Shown piece after piece: positions 34,254 through 42,791 of a stretch of 64,000 nucleotides of DNA; the first letter of the stretch is position 1; each line of letters begins with the position of its first letter. This stretch comes from Cellulomonas terrae. GTDB taxonomy: Bacteria > Actinomycetota > Actinomycetes > Actinomycetales > Cellulomonadaceae. The stretch lies in assembly GCF_007990265.1 (NCBI RefSeq), contig NZ_BJWH01000009.1, forward strand, positions 1 to 64,000, read 5' to 3'. The notes beneath the pieces were generated by a model. That model was not told the origin of the DNA and did not search any database. It saw only the letters and a program-made list of their open reading frames with translations. The translations under genes and the position numbers were made by a program.

Positions 34254-35099
34254 TCATCGGGCGCGGTGGACGGTGATGCTTCCGGCCTGCGTACGGGCGC
34301 GGACGGCGACGGACTGCTCGGACGCGGCGGGGGCACGGTCGCCGTCGAGCTGGTTGCGGACGTGGCCGCTCTTGGAGGACAGGTCGAGCCAGGCGGGCAC
34401 GCCGTCGCGCACGCCGATCGTGATCTGGCCGTACCCGCTCTCGAGCTGGATGGACCCGCTCGAGATCTCGTGCAGCGTGATGGTGCCGTAGGCGGTCTTG
34501 GCCGCCACCGAACCGAGCGCCTCCGTGACGTCGAGGTCGCCGTAGGAGAGCTTGGCCTCGAGGTCGCCCCCGGACCGCCCGACCTGGACGGATCCGTGCG
34601 ACGCCTTGAGCACCGCGTCACCGGTGACGGCGCCGATCCGGATCTGCCCGTGGTCGGCGGTGACCTCGGCCGAGCCGTCCGCGGAGCCGACGTTCGCGTT
34701 GCCGTGACCGGCGCGCAGCCACAGGTCTCCGGTGGAGTCGATGTCGACCGGCCCCATCGAGGCCTTGATGCGCGTGGCGCCGAGCCGACCGACGGTGCGG
34801 ACGCCGCCCATCGAGCCCTCGGCGGTGAGCCGCGAGCCGGCCGGCACCTCGACGCGCACGTCGACCGACTCGCTCGGGCCGATGAAGCTGAACCGCGGCT
34901 TCGGACCGGTGATCGTGAGCACCCCGGCGGCGAAGTCGACGACGGTCTCCTCCGCACCGCGGCGGTCGACGGCCTTCGCGGGGTTGGTCGGTGCGACGGT
35001 CACGACGGTGTCGGTGCGGTCGCTCGCGACGACCTCGATCGCGCCCACCGGGAGGTGGATGGCGACGTCGATCGGGGTGGGCGTGTTGAACGTGGGCAT
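34254..35099 (-). CDS. DUF4097-family beta-strand repeat protein
   Basis: A 281-residue protein made of short repeating beta strands, as in the DUF4097/adhesin-like family. Repeats such as ASMGPVDIDSTGDLWLRAGHG and ASHGSVQVGRSGGDLEAKLS recur every 20 residues or so, consistent with a right-handed beta-solenoid. No signal peptide or membrane segment is present, so it is probably cytoplasmic. Genes of this family often stand between a regulator and a DrrAB exporter in actinobacteria, as here, but the role is unknown. The stop is 14 bases before the ATPase start. Confidence 0.85.
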   Translation of the reverse strand: MPTFNTPTPIDVAIHLPVGAIEVVASDRTDTVVTVAPTNPAKAVDRRGAEETVVDFAAGVLTITGPKPRFSFIGPSESVDVRVEVPAGSRLTAEGSMGGVRTVGRLGATRIKASMGPVDIDSTGDLWLRAGHGNANVGSADGSAEVTADHGQIRIGAVTGDAVLKASHGSVQVGRSGGDLEAKLSYGDLDVTEALGSVAAKTAYGTITLHEISSGSIQLESGYGQITIGVRDGVPAWLDLSSKSGHVRNQLDGDRAPAASEQSVAVRARTQAGSITVHRAR

Positions 35100-35182
35100 G
35101 CTGACGCCTGCCTTCCTTCTGGGTGTGTTCGGCCGGCCCCGCGGGTTCGCGTGGCTGGTGGGTGTCTGTGTGGGCTGGGCGG

Positions 35183-35671
35183 TTAGCGGGCCCAGCCGGC
35201 GAAGCTGTCGCCGGTGCGCAGCGTGCGCTGCGCTGCTCGTCGTTGCTTGGGCTGGAGTGCGGCGGCGACCGCCCGCACCAGCCACGTGTTGACGGACAGG
35301 CCGTCCGCGACCGCCGCCTCGTCGACCTTCGCCTTGAGGGCGTCCGGCAGGCGGAGCGTCGTGCGGGACGTGCTCACGTCGTCGAGGTCGACCGTGGCGG
35401 CGGGCTCGTCGTCCGGGTCGTTCTCGGTGCTGGGCTGCGCGACGACGAACTCGACCTCGCGGCCGCGCAGCCGCAGGTCGACCGAGCCGGGGGCGAGGTC
35501 ACGCGTGATCTCGCCGGCGGCGGCCGACAGGACGTCGAGCAGCACGAGCCGGGTGGCCGAGTCGAGCCCGGCGACGAGCCGCTCGGCGATCGCGCGCGTC
35601 TCCTCGGTGCCGTGCTCGGCGGAGTCCAGCAGCTGGCGCTGCAGGCTGCTGACGTACTGGTCCAGGTCCAT
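35183..35671 (-). CDS. HicB-like ribbon-helix-helix DNA-binding protein
   Basis: A 162-residue protein. Residues about 1-100 form a mixed domain of unknown type with VDLRLRGREVEFVVAQ. Residues about 108-148 form a ribbon-helix-helix of the Arc/HicB type: RTTLRLPDALKAKVDEAA followed by VADGLSVNTWLVRAVAAAL. Actinobacterial relatives are often labelled 'HicB family antitoxin', but no toxin gene lies nearby, and the protein precedes a DUF4097-ABC exporter operon. Three 9-bp sites plus an inverted one cover its promoter, so it is most likely the autoregulator of that operon. Confidence 0.82.
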   Translation of the reverse strand: MDLDQYVSSLQRQLLDSAEHGTEETRAIAERLVAGLDSATRLVLLDVLSAAAGEITRDLAPGSVDLRLRGREVEFVVAQPSTENDPDDEPAATVDLDDVSTSRTTLRLPDALKAKVDEAAVADGLSVNTWLVRAVAAALQPKQRRAAQRTLRTGDSFAGWAR

Positions 35672-35677
35672 GGCACC

Positions 35678-35742
35678 AGCATGACACCACCGTGGTGTCA
35701 GGTCAAGCAATCGTGGTGTCAGATTCTGCCAGAGTGGTGTCA
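35678..35742 (-). promoter_or_regulatory. Promoter with array of ribbon-helix-helix operator sites
   Basis: The site GTGGTGTCA occurs at 35692-35700, 35713-35721 and 35734-35742, exactly 21 bp apart. An inverted copy, TGACACCAC, at 35682-35690 makes a 19-bp palindrome with the first. On the minus strand TTGACC (35706-35701), 17 bases and CATGCT (35683-35678) form a likely promoter, leaving 6 bases to the ATG, so the transcript may be almost leaderless. Two sites lie between or over the promoter elements. Confidence 0.75.
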
Positions 35743-35820
35743 CGCGAGTGTCTGCGCAGGTCAGGGGCCCGGCACAGGTTCTTCACGACGAGGCACTCGC
35801 TGGCACCACCCCCTACGCGC

Positions 35821-36015
35821 ACGCGCCACCCATCGCCCGCAAGCTCTCGTGACACCACCGGCGTCGGGCAGCCAAGCCATGGTTGACGCGATCCCGCCTG
35901 AACGCGCAACTCATGGCTTCCTCGCGATCGTGACGCCACGGCTGGATCGTTCGCCCACCCCTGAGTGACGCGACGCGGCCCGCACGCGCCACCCATGGCT
36001 TGCTCGTCCTCGTGA
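35821..36015 (+). repeat. Degenerate 82-bp tandem repeat in intergenic region
   Basis: Related 32-base blocks (acgcgccacccatggcttg... tcgtga in the best copy) start at 35821, 35902 and 35984, so the period is 81-82 bp. The tgacgcga motif recurs at 35884 and 35966. A reverse-oriented copy, caagccatgg plus gacgcg, lies at 35872-35890. The 422-base gap 35672-36092 contains this repeat and the operator array; I see nothing else, and no credible gene. Confidence 0.55.
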
Positions 36016-36092
36016 ACCCGACAGGGGGGTCGTTCAGCGGGGCATGGCGGCGCTCGTGTCGGGTTCGGTGCCGCGAGCCGGCCAGGGGCGTG

Positions 36093-36743
36093 TCAGTCCG
36101 ACGAGGTTGGGAGGGTGTGCCAGGTGTCGAAGGCGACCGCTGCCGCGGCGTCGGTGTTGCCGGCGGCGCACGCCCGAATGAGCTCGTCGTGGCGGTCGGG
36201 GGAGCGTCGGCCGTCGGCGGAGGCGAACCGGACGCGCTCGATCCTGCGCAGGACGGGCATGTACTGCTCGAGGACCGTGGCGGCGGCCTGGTTGCCGGCG
36301 ACGGTGACGGGAACGGCGTGGAGCTCGTCGTCGGCGGCGATCGCGGCGTCGATGTCGCCGGCGTCGAGGGCCTCGGCGAACCGGCGGGCCGCGTCGCGCA
36401 TGGCGTCCAGGTCGGCGGCCGTGAGGTGCGTGACGGCCTCCCGGACCGCCAGCTCGTGCATGGCCGCGACGACGTCGCGAGCGTCGCGCGTCGCCCGCTC
36501 GTCGAGCGAGCTGACGACGGTCGAGCGACCCGGCCGCGCGACCACGAGGCCGCCCTGGCCGAGCCGGAGGAGCGCCTCGCGCACCGGCGTGCGGCTCACC
36601 CCGAGCCAGGTCGCGAGCTCGCCGTCCCGGAGCTGCTCGCCCGGGGCGAAGGTGCCGTCGGTGATCGCGTCGCGGAGGCGGCGGTAGACGTCGTCCCGCA
36701 GCAGGGAGCGGTCGACCGGCGGACGGTTCGTCGGGACGGGCAC
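36093..36743 (-). CDS. GntR-family transcriptional regulator (FadR/FCD subgroup)
   Basis: A 216-residue regulator. The N-terminal winged helix has DVYRRLRDAITDGTFAPGEQ and ATWLGVSRTPVREALLRLGQ, and the C-terminal all-helical FCD domain follows with ALDAGDIDAAIAADDELH and the metal- or ligand-binding histidine RHDELI. The start is GTG at 36743; no ATG gives the full helix-turn-helix. It is divergent from the alpha/beta hydrolase gene, and the GCAATATATTGC palindrome between them is its likely operator. The ligand is unknown, commonly an organic acid. Confidence 0.9.
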   Translation of the reverse strand: MPVPTNRPPVDRSLLRDDVYRRLRDAITDGTFAPGEQLRDGELATWLGVSRTPVREALLRLGQGGLVVARPGRSTVVSSLDERATRDARDVVAAMHELAVREAVTHLTAADLDAMRDAARRFAEALDAGDIDAAIAADDELHAVPVTVAGNQAAATVLEQYMPVLRRIERVRFASADGRRSPDRHDELIRACAAGNTDAAAAVAFDTWHTLPTSSD

Positions 36744-36785
36744 GCCCCTATGGTGCCCGATCCCTTGACGAGCTGTCTGCAGTAC

Positions 36786-36806
36786 GCAATATATTGCATG
36801 CCAATC
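36786..36806. promoter_or_regulatory. Operator between the GntR gene and the hydrolase gene
   Basis: GCAATATATTGC (36786-36797) is a perfect palindrome, and ATTG-catgc-CAAT (36794-36806) overlaps it. The stretch is strikingly AT-rich for this genome and lies 38 bases before the hydrolase start, where GntR/FadR proteins usually bind. Confidence 0.66.
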
Positions 36807-36843
36807 GTGTTGAAGCGGACATCCGACCAACGAGAGGAAGACC

Positions 36844-37569
36844 ATGAGCACCACCGGCAAGCAGACCATCGTCCTGGTCCACGGCGCGTACGCGGACTCG
36901 TCGAGCTGGAACGGGTCCGTCGACGCCCTGCAGGCGGCGGGCCACCGCGTGATCGCCGTCGCCAACCCCCTGCGCGGCCTGGAGAGCGACGGCGACTACC
37001 TGCGCAGCGTCCTGGAGACCATCGAGGGCCCGATCGTCGTCGCGGGCCACTCCTACGGCGGCTCCGTCATGAGCCACGCGTCCGACGGGAACCCGAACGT
37101 GACGGCCCTCGTCTACGTCGCGAGCTTCCTGGCCGAGGTCGGCGAGAGCCTGCTGGAGCTCGTCGAGAAGTTCCCCGGCGCCGAGCTCGGCGGCGCCGCC
37201 GTCCCCACGTCCTACCGCGCCGCCGACGGCACGACGCAGCCGGAGCTGACCATCGACCCGGAGCGCTTCCCCGCGCTGTTCGCGGGTGACGTCGACCCGG
37301 ACGTGGCGCGACGGATGGCCGTCACCCAGAGGCCCCTCGCGCTCGCCGCGTTCACGGCGCCGGCGACGCGCGCGGCCTGGCGCTCGATCGAGTCCTGGGT
37401 GCTGCTGGCCAGGCAGGACCTCGCCGTCCCCGCCGAGCTGGTGCGGTTCATGACGCAGCGGGCGGACGCGCACCTCACCGAGGTCGACGCGTCGCACGCC
37501 GTCACGGTCTCGCAGCCCGGTGCGGTCACCGAGCTCATCCTCGAGGCGGCACGAGCGACCGCGCGCTGA
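36844..37569 (+). CDS. Alpha/beta hydrolase
   Basis: A 241-residue soluble alpha/beta hydrolase. The oxyanion-hole segment is IVLVHGAYADSSSW, and the nucleophile elbow is GHSYGG with Ser70. The acid and histidine of the triad are expected near the C-terminus (DASHAVTVSQPG holds the likely His). The pattern resembles hydroxynitrile lyase- or esterase-like members annotated as 'alpha/beta fold hydrolase' in actinobacteria. The start ATG follows gagagg. It is probably regulated by the divergent GntR-type protein. Confidence 0.9.
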   Translation: MSTTGKQTIVLVHGAYADSSSWNGSVDALQAAGHRVIAVANPLRGLESDGDYLRSVLETIEGPIVVAGHSYGGSVMSHASDGNPNVTALVYVASFLAEVGESLLELVEKFPGAELGGAAVPTSYRAADGTTQPELTIDPERFPALFAGDVDPDVARRMAVTQRPLALAAFTAPATRAAWRSIESWVLLARQDLAVPAELVRFMTQRADAHLTEVDASHAVTVSQPGAVTELILEAARATAR

Positions 37570-37580
37570 TGCACGCGCCT

Positions 37581-37616
37581 GCGGCCCCGCCGTCCCGACC
37601 GGGCGTGCGGGGCCGC
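37581..37616 (+). terminator. Terminator after the alpha/beta hydrolase gene
   Basis: A 10-bp stem, gcggccccgc (37581-37590) and gcggggccgc (37607-37616), with a 16-base loop, begins 12 bases after the hydrolase stop. Confidence 0.6.
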
Positions 37617-37680
37617 GGGCTGTCAGGTCACCCGGTGGGAGGGGCCGGAGCCGCCACGCGGACAGGTAGCGTCCGGTCGC

Positions 37681-39189
37681 ATGGCGACACGCAGCGGGAT
37701 GGAGGAGGTCGAGCTCGTCGAGCACGACCACGACGACCACGCCGCCGCGCCCGTCGACCACGTGGCGCGCGCACGCTCCGCCGTCCGCGACCGTGCTCGG
37801 GACGGTCTCGGGTGGATCCTCCGGCACCGGGTGCTCGCCGTCGCGACCGTCGTCCTGGCCGTCGTCGCCGTCGTCGTCCCCGCCGTGCTCTCGGCCCGGG
37901 CGGAGCGCGTGCGGGCCGAGGCCCTGGCCGGCCTCCCGGGCGTGCTCGAGCCCATGGCGTCCGCACCCGCCGTGGCGTGGACGTCGCCCGTCCCACCGAA
38001 CAGCTGGACGCTGATGTCCGGGGACCACGCGTGGGTCCGGGACGACGTCCTGGTCCTGTGGGAGCAGACGGGAGACGCGACCAGCTCGTTGCGCGCGCTG
38101 GACGCCCGGACCGGCGACGAGCTCTGGACGGCACCGCTCTCGAGCGCCCCGGACCTGGGCGATCCCGCCAACCGCTCCACCAACGACCGGACCACCTGTT
38201 CCGCGCCGGACGCCGCTCCCGGCGAGGGGATCGTGGTCTGCCTGGTGATCGACTCGTGGGAGCTGACCGCCTCCACCGACGACGCCGTGCCCGACCTCGT
38301 CGAGGCCGCCTCCGTCCGGCTGCGCACGTTCGCGGTCGCGACCGGCGAGACGCTGCTCGACGAGCCGCTGGGGATCGACGCGTCGGTCACCCGTGTCGGC
38401 GGCGACGTGGTGGTCGCGCAGAGCACGTCCGCCGACGGTCCGGCGAGCCTGGTGCGGCTGGACCCGTCGACCGGGACCGAGCGGTGGAGCACCGACGTCC
38501 CGCGCCCGGCCGACGGAACCGGGTGGCCGACGCCGACCGTGCAGTGGTTCGGCGACGAGCTCGGCGTCGGCTGGCTCGGGACCACCAGCCTGTTCACCCC
38601 CGACGGGGAGGCGGCCGGACAGCTCGACACCGACGACGTCTGGCCCTTCCGGGGGCACCGCCTCACGCCCGTGGGCGAGGGGGTCGCGCAGCTGCGTGAC
38701 CTCGACACCGGCCGCGTGCTGGACCTCGGCGGTGCACGGCCGCGGTGGTTCGTCACCGACGACGGGTCCGTGCCGGACGTCCTGGTGCTCGAGACCGAGG
38801 ACCGGCTCATCGGGCGCGACCTGCGCACGGGGCAGCGGGCCTGGCAGGTCGACTGGCCGGCGGAGCGGACGCTGAACGTCGTCGTCGTCGACGGCATGCT
38901 CGCGCGTCAGGCCGACGACGGGCTGACGGTGCTCGACCTCACGGACGGGACGCAGCTCTGGCACCGGTCGACGTCCGCGTACGGCCAGAGCATCGTCACC
39001 GACGGCCGGCGACTCCTCGTGATCGAGTCCGTCATCGGGACGGGACCCGTCGTGGCCGCCTATGACGCCCGCGACGGTCGGCGCGTCTGGCAGGTCCCGA
39101 TCCCGTCCGACATCCAGAGCCTCGCGGTGGTCGACCACCGGCTGTTCGGCGTCGGCAGCGGGGGCGTGGTCGCGTTGGGGACGTCCTAG
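37681..39189 (+). CDS. Membrane-anchored PQQ-like beta-propeller protein
   Basis: A 502-residue protein. An acidic, histidine-containing N-terminus is followed by one membrane segment (about 50-72), and then an extracellular beta-propeller with PQQ-like blades such as LRALDARTGDELWTAPL, RLDPSTGTERWSTDVP and LDLTDGTQLWHRST. Similar actinobacterial proteins are annotated as PQQ-binding-like or BamB-like. No PQQ enzyme active site is visible, so a scaffold or sensor role outside the membrane is more likely. The ATG at 37681 gives the full-length protein. It overlaps the convergent AbgT gene by 4 bases. Confidence 0.85.
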   Translation: MATRSGMEEVELVEHDHDDHAAAPVDHVARARSAVRDRARDGLGWILRHRVLAVATVVLAVVAVVVPAVLSARAERVRAEALAGLPGVLEPMASAPAVAWTSPVPPNSWTLMSGDHAWVRDDVLVLWEQTGDATSSLRALDARTGDELWTAPLSSAPDLGDPANRSTNDRTTCSAPDAAPGEGIVVCLVIDSWELTASTDDAVPDLVEAASVRLRTFAVATGETLLDEPLGIDASVTRVGGDVVVAQSTSADGPASLVRLDPSTGTERWSTDVPRPADGTGWPTPTVQWFGDELGVGWLGTTSLFTPDGEAAGQLDTDDVWPFRGHRLTPVGEGVAQLRDLDTGRVLDLGGARPRWFVTDDGSVPDVLVLETEDRLIGRDLRTGQRAWQVDWPAERTLNVVVVDGMLARQADDGLTVLDLTDGTQLWHRSTSAYGQSIVTDGRRLLVIESVIGTGPVVAAYDARDGRRVWQVPIPSDIQSLAVVDHRLFGVGSGGVVALGTS

Positions 39190-40757
39190 CTCAGGTAGAT
39201 CGAGGCCCCCGGGCCCAGCGGGATGCCCAGCAGGTACCAGACGACCAGCAGCGCGGACCAGGTCACCAGCAGCACCACGGTGTAGGGGAGCATCAGCGAG
39301 ATGACCGACCCCACGCCGACCTTGCGCCGGTACCGCTCGGCGAAGATGACGATCAGCGCGAAGTACGGCATGAGCGGCGTCGCCACGTTCACCGGGGAGT
39401 CGCCCACGCGGTAGGCGGCCACGGCCAGGTCGGGCGAGATGCCGAGCTGGATGAACAGGGGCACGAACACGGGCGCGAAGATGGCCCACTTGGGGACGAC
39501 GCCGCCGATGAAGATGTCGATGACGGCGGTCATCGCGATGAGCCCGAGGATGAGCCAGACCGTCGACAGGTTGGCGGCCTCGAGGGTGTCGGCCATGTTC
39601 ACCGCGGCGATGGTGCCGAGGTTCGAGTAGTTGAAGTACGCGATGAACTGGCTGATGACGAGCAGCAGGAAGATCAGGCCGGAGAGCCCCGCGATGGTCT
39701 TGGTCATCGGGTTGATGACGTCCATCGAGCCCGTGATGGTGCCGGCGCCCCTGCCGTAGGCCAGTCCCATCACGAAGAAGTACACGAGGATCAGGAAGAT
39801 GATCGAGTTCAGCAGCGGGGAGTCCTCGATCAGGCTGCCGGTCTCGGGGTTGCGCAGGAGCGCGTTGGGCGGGAGCGAGAGCGCGAGCACGACGAGCGTG
39901 GTGCCGAGGAAGGCCCAGAACGCGTACTTCAGGCCCGTGCGCTCCGCGTCGCTGAGCTCGCCCGACGGCGGTGGCTCGTCGGCGTCGGCGGGCCCCTCCG
40001 ACGGGTGGTAGGCGCCCAGCCGCGGCTCGATGAACTTCTCCGTGAGCAGGGTGACGACGACGGTGACCAGCAGCGTCGAGACGATCCCGAAGTACAGGTT
40101 GCCGGTGATCGCGACGTGGTTGGCGGGGTCGGCGATCGCCTCGTTGGTGATCTCCGCGAGCATCCCGTCGACGGGCGTGATGAGGATGTTGACCGCGAAC
40201 CCGCCGCCGACCCCGGCGAACGCGGCCGCGAGGCCGGCCAGCGGGTGGCGCCCGAGGGACAGGAAGACCGCGGCGGCGAGCGGGATGAGCACCAGGTAGC
40301 CGGCGTCGGTCGCGATGGAGGACAGCACGCCGAGCAGCACGATGATGAACGTGATCGCCCGCGGCGGGGCCACCTTGACCAGGCGCTTGATGAACGACGA
40401 GATCAGGCCGACCTCCTCGGCCATGCCCACGCCGATCATCGCGACGACGATCACGCCGACCACGCCGAAGTTGTTGAAGTTGGCGACCGGCGACGTGAAC
40501 ACGAACCGCAGACCGTCCGCGTCGAGAAGGCTCTGCGCTGCCACCGTGACGGTGATCGGCTCCTCCGCCCCGATCTGCGCCTGCTCGAACGTGACGGTGC
40601 TCCCGGCCGCCTGGAAGATCGCCGAGAGCACCATGATGAACGCGATGAGGATCAGGAAGATGATCACCGGGTGGGGGACCTTGTTCCCCGCCACCTCGAT
40701 CCCGTCCAGGACCTTCTGGAGTAGCGACCGTGGGGGTGCAGCCTCGACCTGGCTCAT
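39186..40757 (-). CDS. AbgT-family transporter
   Basis: A 523-residue membrane protein with about nine helices and two re-entrant loops. Conserved AbgT segments include NKVPHPVIIFLILIAFI, ATDAGYLVLIPLAAAVFLSL, GGGFAVNILITPVDGMLAEI and SPVNVATPLMPYFALI. Family members import p-aminobenzoyl-glutamate or export sulfonamide antimetabolites. Which of these this one does is unknown; no AbgA/B hydrolase gene is nearby. The ATG at 40757 follows aaggagcg. It stands alone, convergent with the propeller gene. Confidence 0.93.
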   Translation of the reverse strand: MSQVEAAPPRSLLQKVLDGIEVAGNKVPHPVIIFLILIAFIMVLSAIFQAAGSTVTFEQAQIGAEEPITVTVAAQSLLDADGLRFVFTSPVANFNNFGVVGVIVVAMIGVGMAEEVGLISSFIKRLVKVAPPRAITFIIVLLGVLSSIATDAGYLVLIPLAAAVFLSLGRHPLAGLAAAFAGVGGGFAVNILITPVDGMLAEITNEAIADPANHVAITGNLYFGIVSTLLVTVVVTLLTEKFIEPRLGAYHPSEGPADADEPPPSGELSDAERTGLKYAFWAFLGTTLVVLALSLPPNALLRNPETGSLIEDSPLLNSIIFLILVYFFVMGLAYGRGAGTITGSMDVINPMTKTIAGLSGLIFLLLVISQFIAYFNYSNLGTIAAVNMADTLEAANLSTVWLILGLIAMTAVIDIFIGGVVPKWAIFAPVFVPLFIQLGISPDLAVAAYRVGDSPVNVATPLMPYFALIVIFAERYRRKVGVGSVISLMLPYTVVLLVTWSALLVVWYLLGIPLGPGASIYLS

Positions 40758-40841
40758 GCGCGCTCCTTGGCTCGAACCGCTGTCACCCGCGACGCTAGCG
40801 CGAGCCCGACATCTCGGGCAGGACCGTGATGGGATGGCGAC

Positions 40842-41813
40842 ATGAAGCAGCCCGTCTACGCACCCGGTCAGCCGGGATGGATCCGCGATCTCGGTCGCAC
40901 AGGTCTGCAGGTCTCCGCCGTCTGTCTCGGTGGTGGACCGCTCGGCAGCATGCCCGCCCTCTTCGGCCGTGACGTCTCCGCCGACGAGGGCGTCGCGACG
41001 GTCCTCGCCGCGCTCGACAGCCCGATCCGGTTCGTCGACACCTCGAACGCGTACAGCGAGGGGGAGAGCGAGCGCCGGATCGGGGCCGCGTTGGTCGAGG
41101 CAGGCGGGGTGCCCGAGGGTGTGGTCATCGCCACCAAGGTCGACCCCGCCGGCCGCGACTACTCGGCGGACCGCGTGCGCGCCTCCGTGAACGAGAGCCG
41201 CGAGCGCCTGGGCATCGACAAGCTCCCCCTGGTCCACCTGCACGACCCGGAGTCGTTCGACTTCGCGGAGATGTCCGCCCCGGGCGGCCCGGTCGAGGCG
41301 CTCGTGCAGCTCCGCGACGAGGGCGAGATCGGCGCGATCGGTCTGGCCGGGGGCCGCGTGCAGGAGATCGCGAAGTACCTGGACCTCGGGGTCTTCGACG
41401 TGCTGCTCGTGCACAACCGCTGGACGCTGGTGGACCGCAGCGCCGGTCCGTTGCTGGACGAGGCCGTCCGGCAGGGCATGGGGATCCTCAACGCGGCGGT
41501 CTACGGCGGCGGGATCCTGGCGTTCCAGGCCGGGGGCCCGACGAGCTACGGCTACCGCCCGGCACCGCCCGAGACCCTGCAGGCGGTCGAGGCGATGCGG
41601 CGGGTGTGCTCCGACTTCCACACCGAGCTCGGCACCGCCGCGCTGCAGTTCTCGCTGCGGGACCCGCGGATCGCGTCGACGATCGTCGGGATGAGCCGCC
41701 CCGGCCGTGTCGCGCGCACGCTCGACCTGGCGTCCGAACCGCTGCCGGACGCCCTGTGGCCCGCCCTGGAGGCGCTGGTCCCGCCGCCGCACGTGTGGCT
41801 CGACGCCGACTGA
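40842..41813 (+). CDS. Aldo/keto reductase (D-threo-aldose dehydrogenase-like)
   Basis: A 323-residue aldo/keto reductase. The tetrad is Asp66 and Tyr71 (FVDTSNAYSEGESERR), Lys99 (VVIATKVDPAG) and His134 (LVHLHDPESF). This arrangement and the long C-terminus ending with HVWLDAD fit the D-threo-aldose 1-dehydrogenase/pyridoxal 4-dehydrogenase group. Such enzymes oxidise or reduce sugars using NAD(P). It is followed 37 bases later by an NAD-dependent epimerase gene in the same direction, and the two could share a sugar pathway. Confidence 0.9.
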   Translation: MKQPVYAPGQPGWIRDLGRTGLQVSAVCLGGGPLGSMPALFGRDVSADEGVATVLAALDSPIRFVDTSNAYSEGESERRIGAALVEAGGVPEGVVIATKVDPAGRDYSADRVRASVNESRERLGIDKLPLVHLHDPESFDFAEMSAPGGPVEALVQLRDEGEIGAIGLAGGRVQEIAKYLDLGVFDVLLVHNRWTLVDRSAGPLLDEAVRQGMGILNAAVYGGGILAFQAGGPTSYGYRPAPPETLQAVEAMRRVCSDFHTELGTAALQFSLRDPRIASTIVGMSRPGRVARTLDLASEPLPDALWPALEALVPPPHVWLDAD

Positions 41814-41850
41814 CCCCGCGCCCCGGCGCGCCGCGGGTTAGCGTCGTGGG

Positions 41851-42708
41851 ATGAGTCGCGTCGTCGTCACCGGTGGGTCAGGCAAGCTCGGGCGTGCGGT
41901 CGTGGAGGACCTCGCGACGCACGGGTACGAGGTGGTCAACGTCGACACCGCCCTGCCGCCCGCCGGTCAGAAGGCGGTGTTCAGCCGCGTCGACCTCACC
42001 GACCTGGGCGAGGTGACCGAGGCCTTCACCGGCATCGACGACCGGTACGACGGCGTCGACGCGGTGGTCCACCTCGCCGCCATCCCCGCGCCCGGCCTGC
42101 GCCCGAGCGGTGCGACGTTCGCCAACAACGTCGTCGCCACCCACCACGTGTTCAGCGCCGCCCGCCGCGCGGGCATCACGAACGTGGTCTGGGCGTCCAG
42201 CGAGACCGTCCTCGGCCTGCCGTTCGAGACGCCCCCGCCGTACGTCCCCGTCGACGAGGAGTACGCCGTCCGCCCCGAGAGCACCTACTCGCTCGGCAAG
42301 GCCGTCGAGGAGGAGATGGCCCGGCACTTCACACGCTGGGACCCGTCGCTCAAGCTCATCGGGCTGCGCTTCTCCAACGTCATGGACGTCGCCGACTACG
42401 CCGCGTTCCCGTCGTTCGCCGACGACCCCCGCAGCCGGATCTGGAACCTGTGGGGGTACATCGACGCCCGCGACGGCGCGCTCGCGGTCCGGCTCGCGCT
42501 CGAGAGCGACCTGACCGGGTTCGAGGCGTTCATCGTCGCGTCGCCCGACACGGTCCTGGAGCGGCCGTCCGCCGAGCTCGTCGCCGAGTACTTCCCCGAC
42601 GTCCCCGTGCGCCGCCCGATCGAGGGTCGCGAGACGCTGCTGTCCATCGACAAGGCCCGCCGCCTGCTCGGCTACGACCCGCAGCACACCTGGCGCGACG
42701 AGGTCTGA
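41851..42708 (+). CDS. NAD-dependent epimerase/dehydratase family protein (extended SDR)
   Basis: A 285-residue extended SDR. The cofactor motif is VVTGGSGKLGRAVVEDL, the catalytic triad region has SSETVLG, and YSLGKAVEEEM carries the YxxxK pair. Pattern and length match uronate dehydrogenase- or NAD-epimerase-like proteins common in actinobacteria. It may oxidise or epimerise a sugar or sugar acid, perhaps working with the aldo/keto reductase upstream. The ATG at 41851 is close to the preceding gene. The exact reaction is not known. Confidence 0.9.
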   Translation: MSRVVVTGGSGKLGRAVVEDLATHGYEVVNVDTALPPAGQKAVFSRVDLTDLGEVTEAFTGIDDRYDGVDAVVHLAAIPAPGLRPSGATFANNVVATHHVFSAARRAGITNVVWASSETVLGLPFETPPPYVPVDEEYAVRPESTYSLGKAVEEEMARHFTRWDPSLKLIGLRFSNVMDVADYAAFPSFADDPRSRIWNLWGYIDARDGALAVRLALESDLTGFEAFIVASPDTVLERPSAELVAEYFPDVPVRRPIEGRETLLSIDKARRLLGYDPQHTWRDEV

Positions 42709-42791
42709 GGAGCACCTCACCCGGCACCGGCGGTATCAGGAACGGGACGCGGCACCCATTCCGGGCACACCTCGATCCCAGGAGCGCCCTG

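Noticed and set aside
35183..35671. Toxin-antitoxin module (HicB-like antitoxin)
   Set aside because: No HicA-like or other toxin gene is adjacent; the neighbours are a DUF4097 protein and an ABC exporter, so a regulator role is preferred.
35703..35996. 97-codon minus-strand frame in the intergenic repeat region
   Set aside because: It is built from the degenerate 82-bp repeat and the operator sites, has no ribosome site and no family resemblance.
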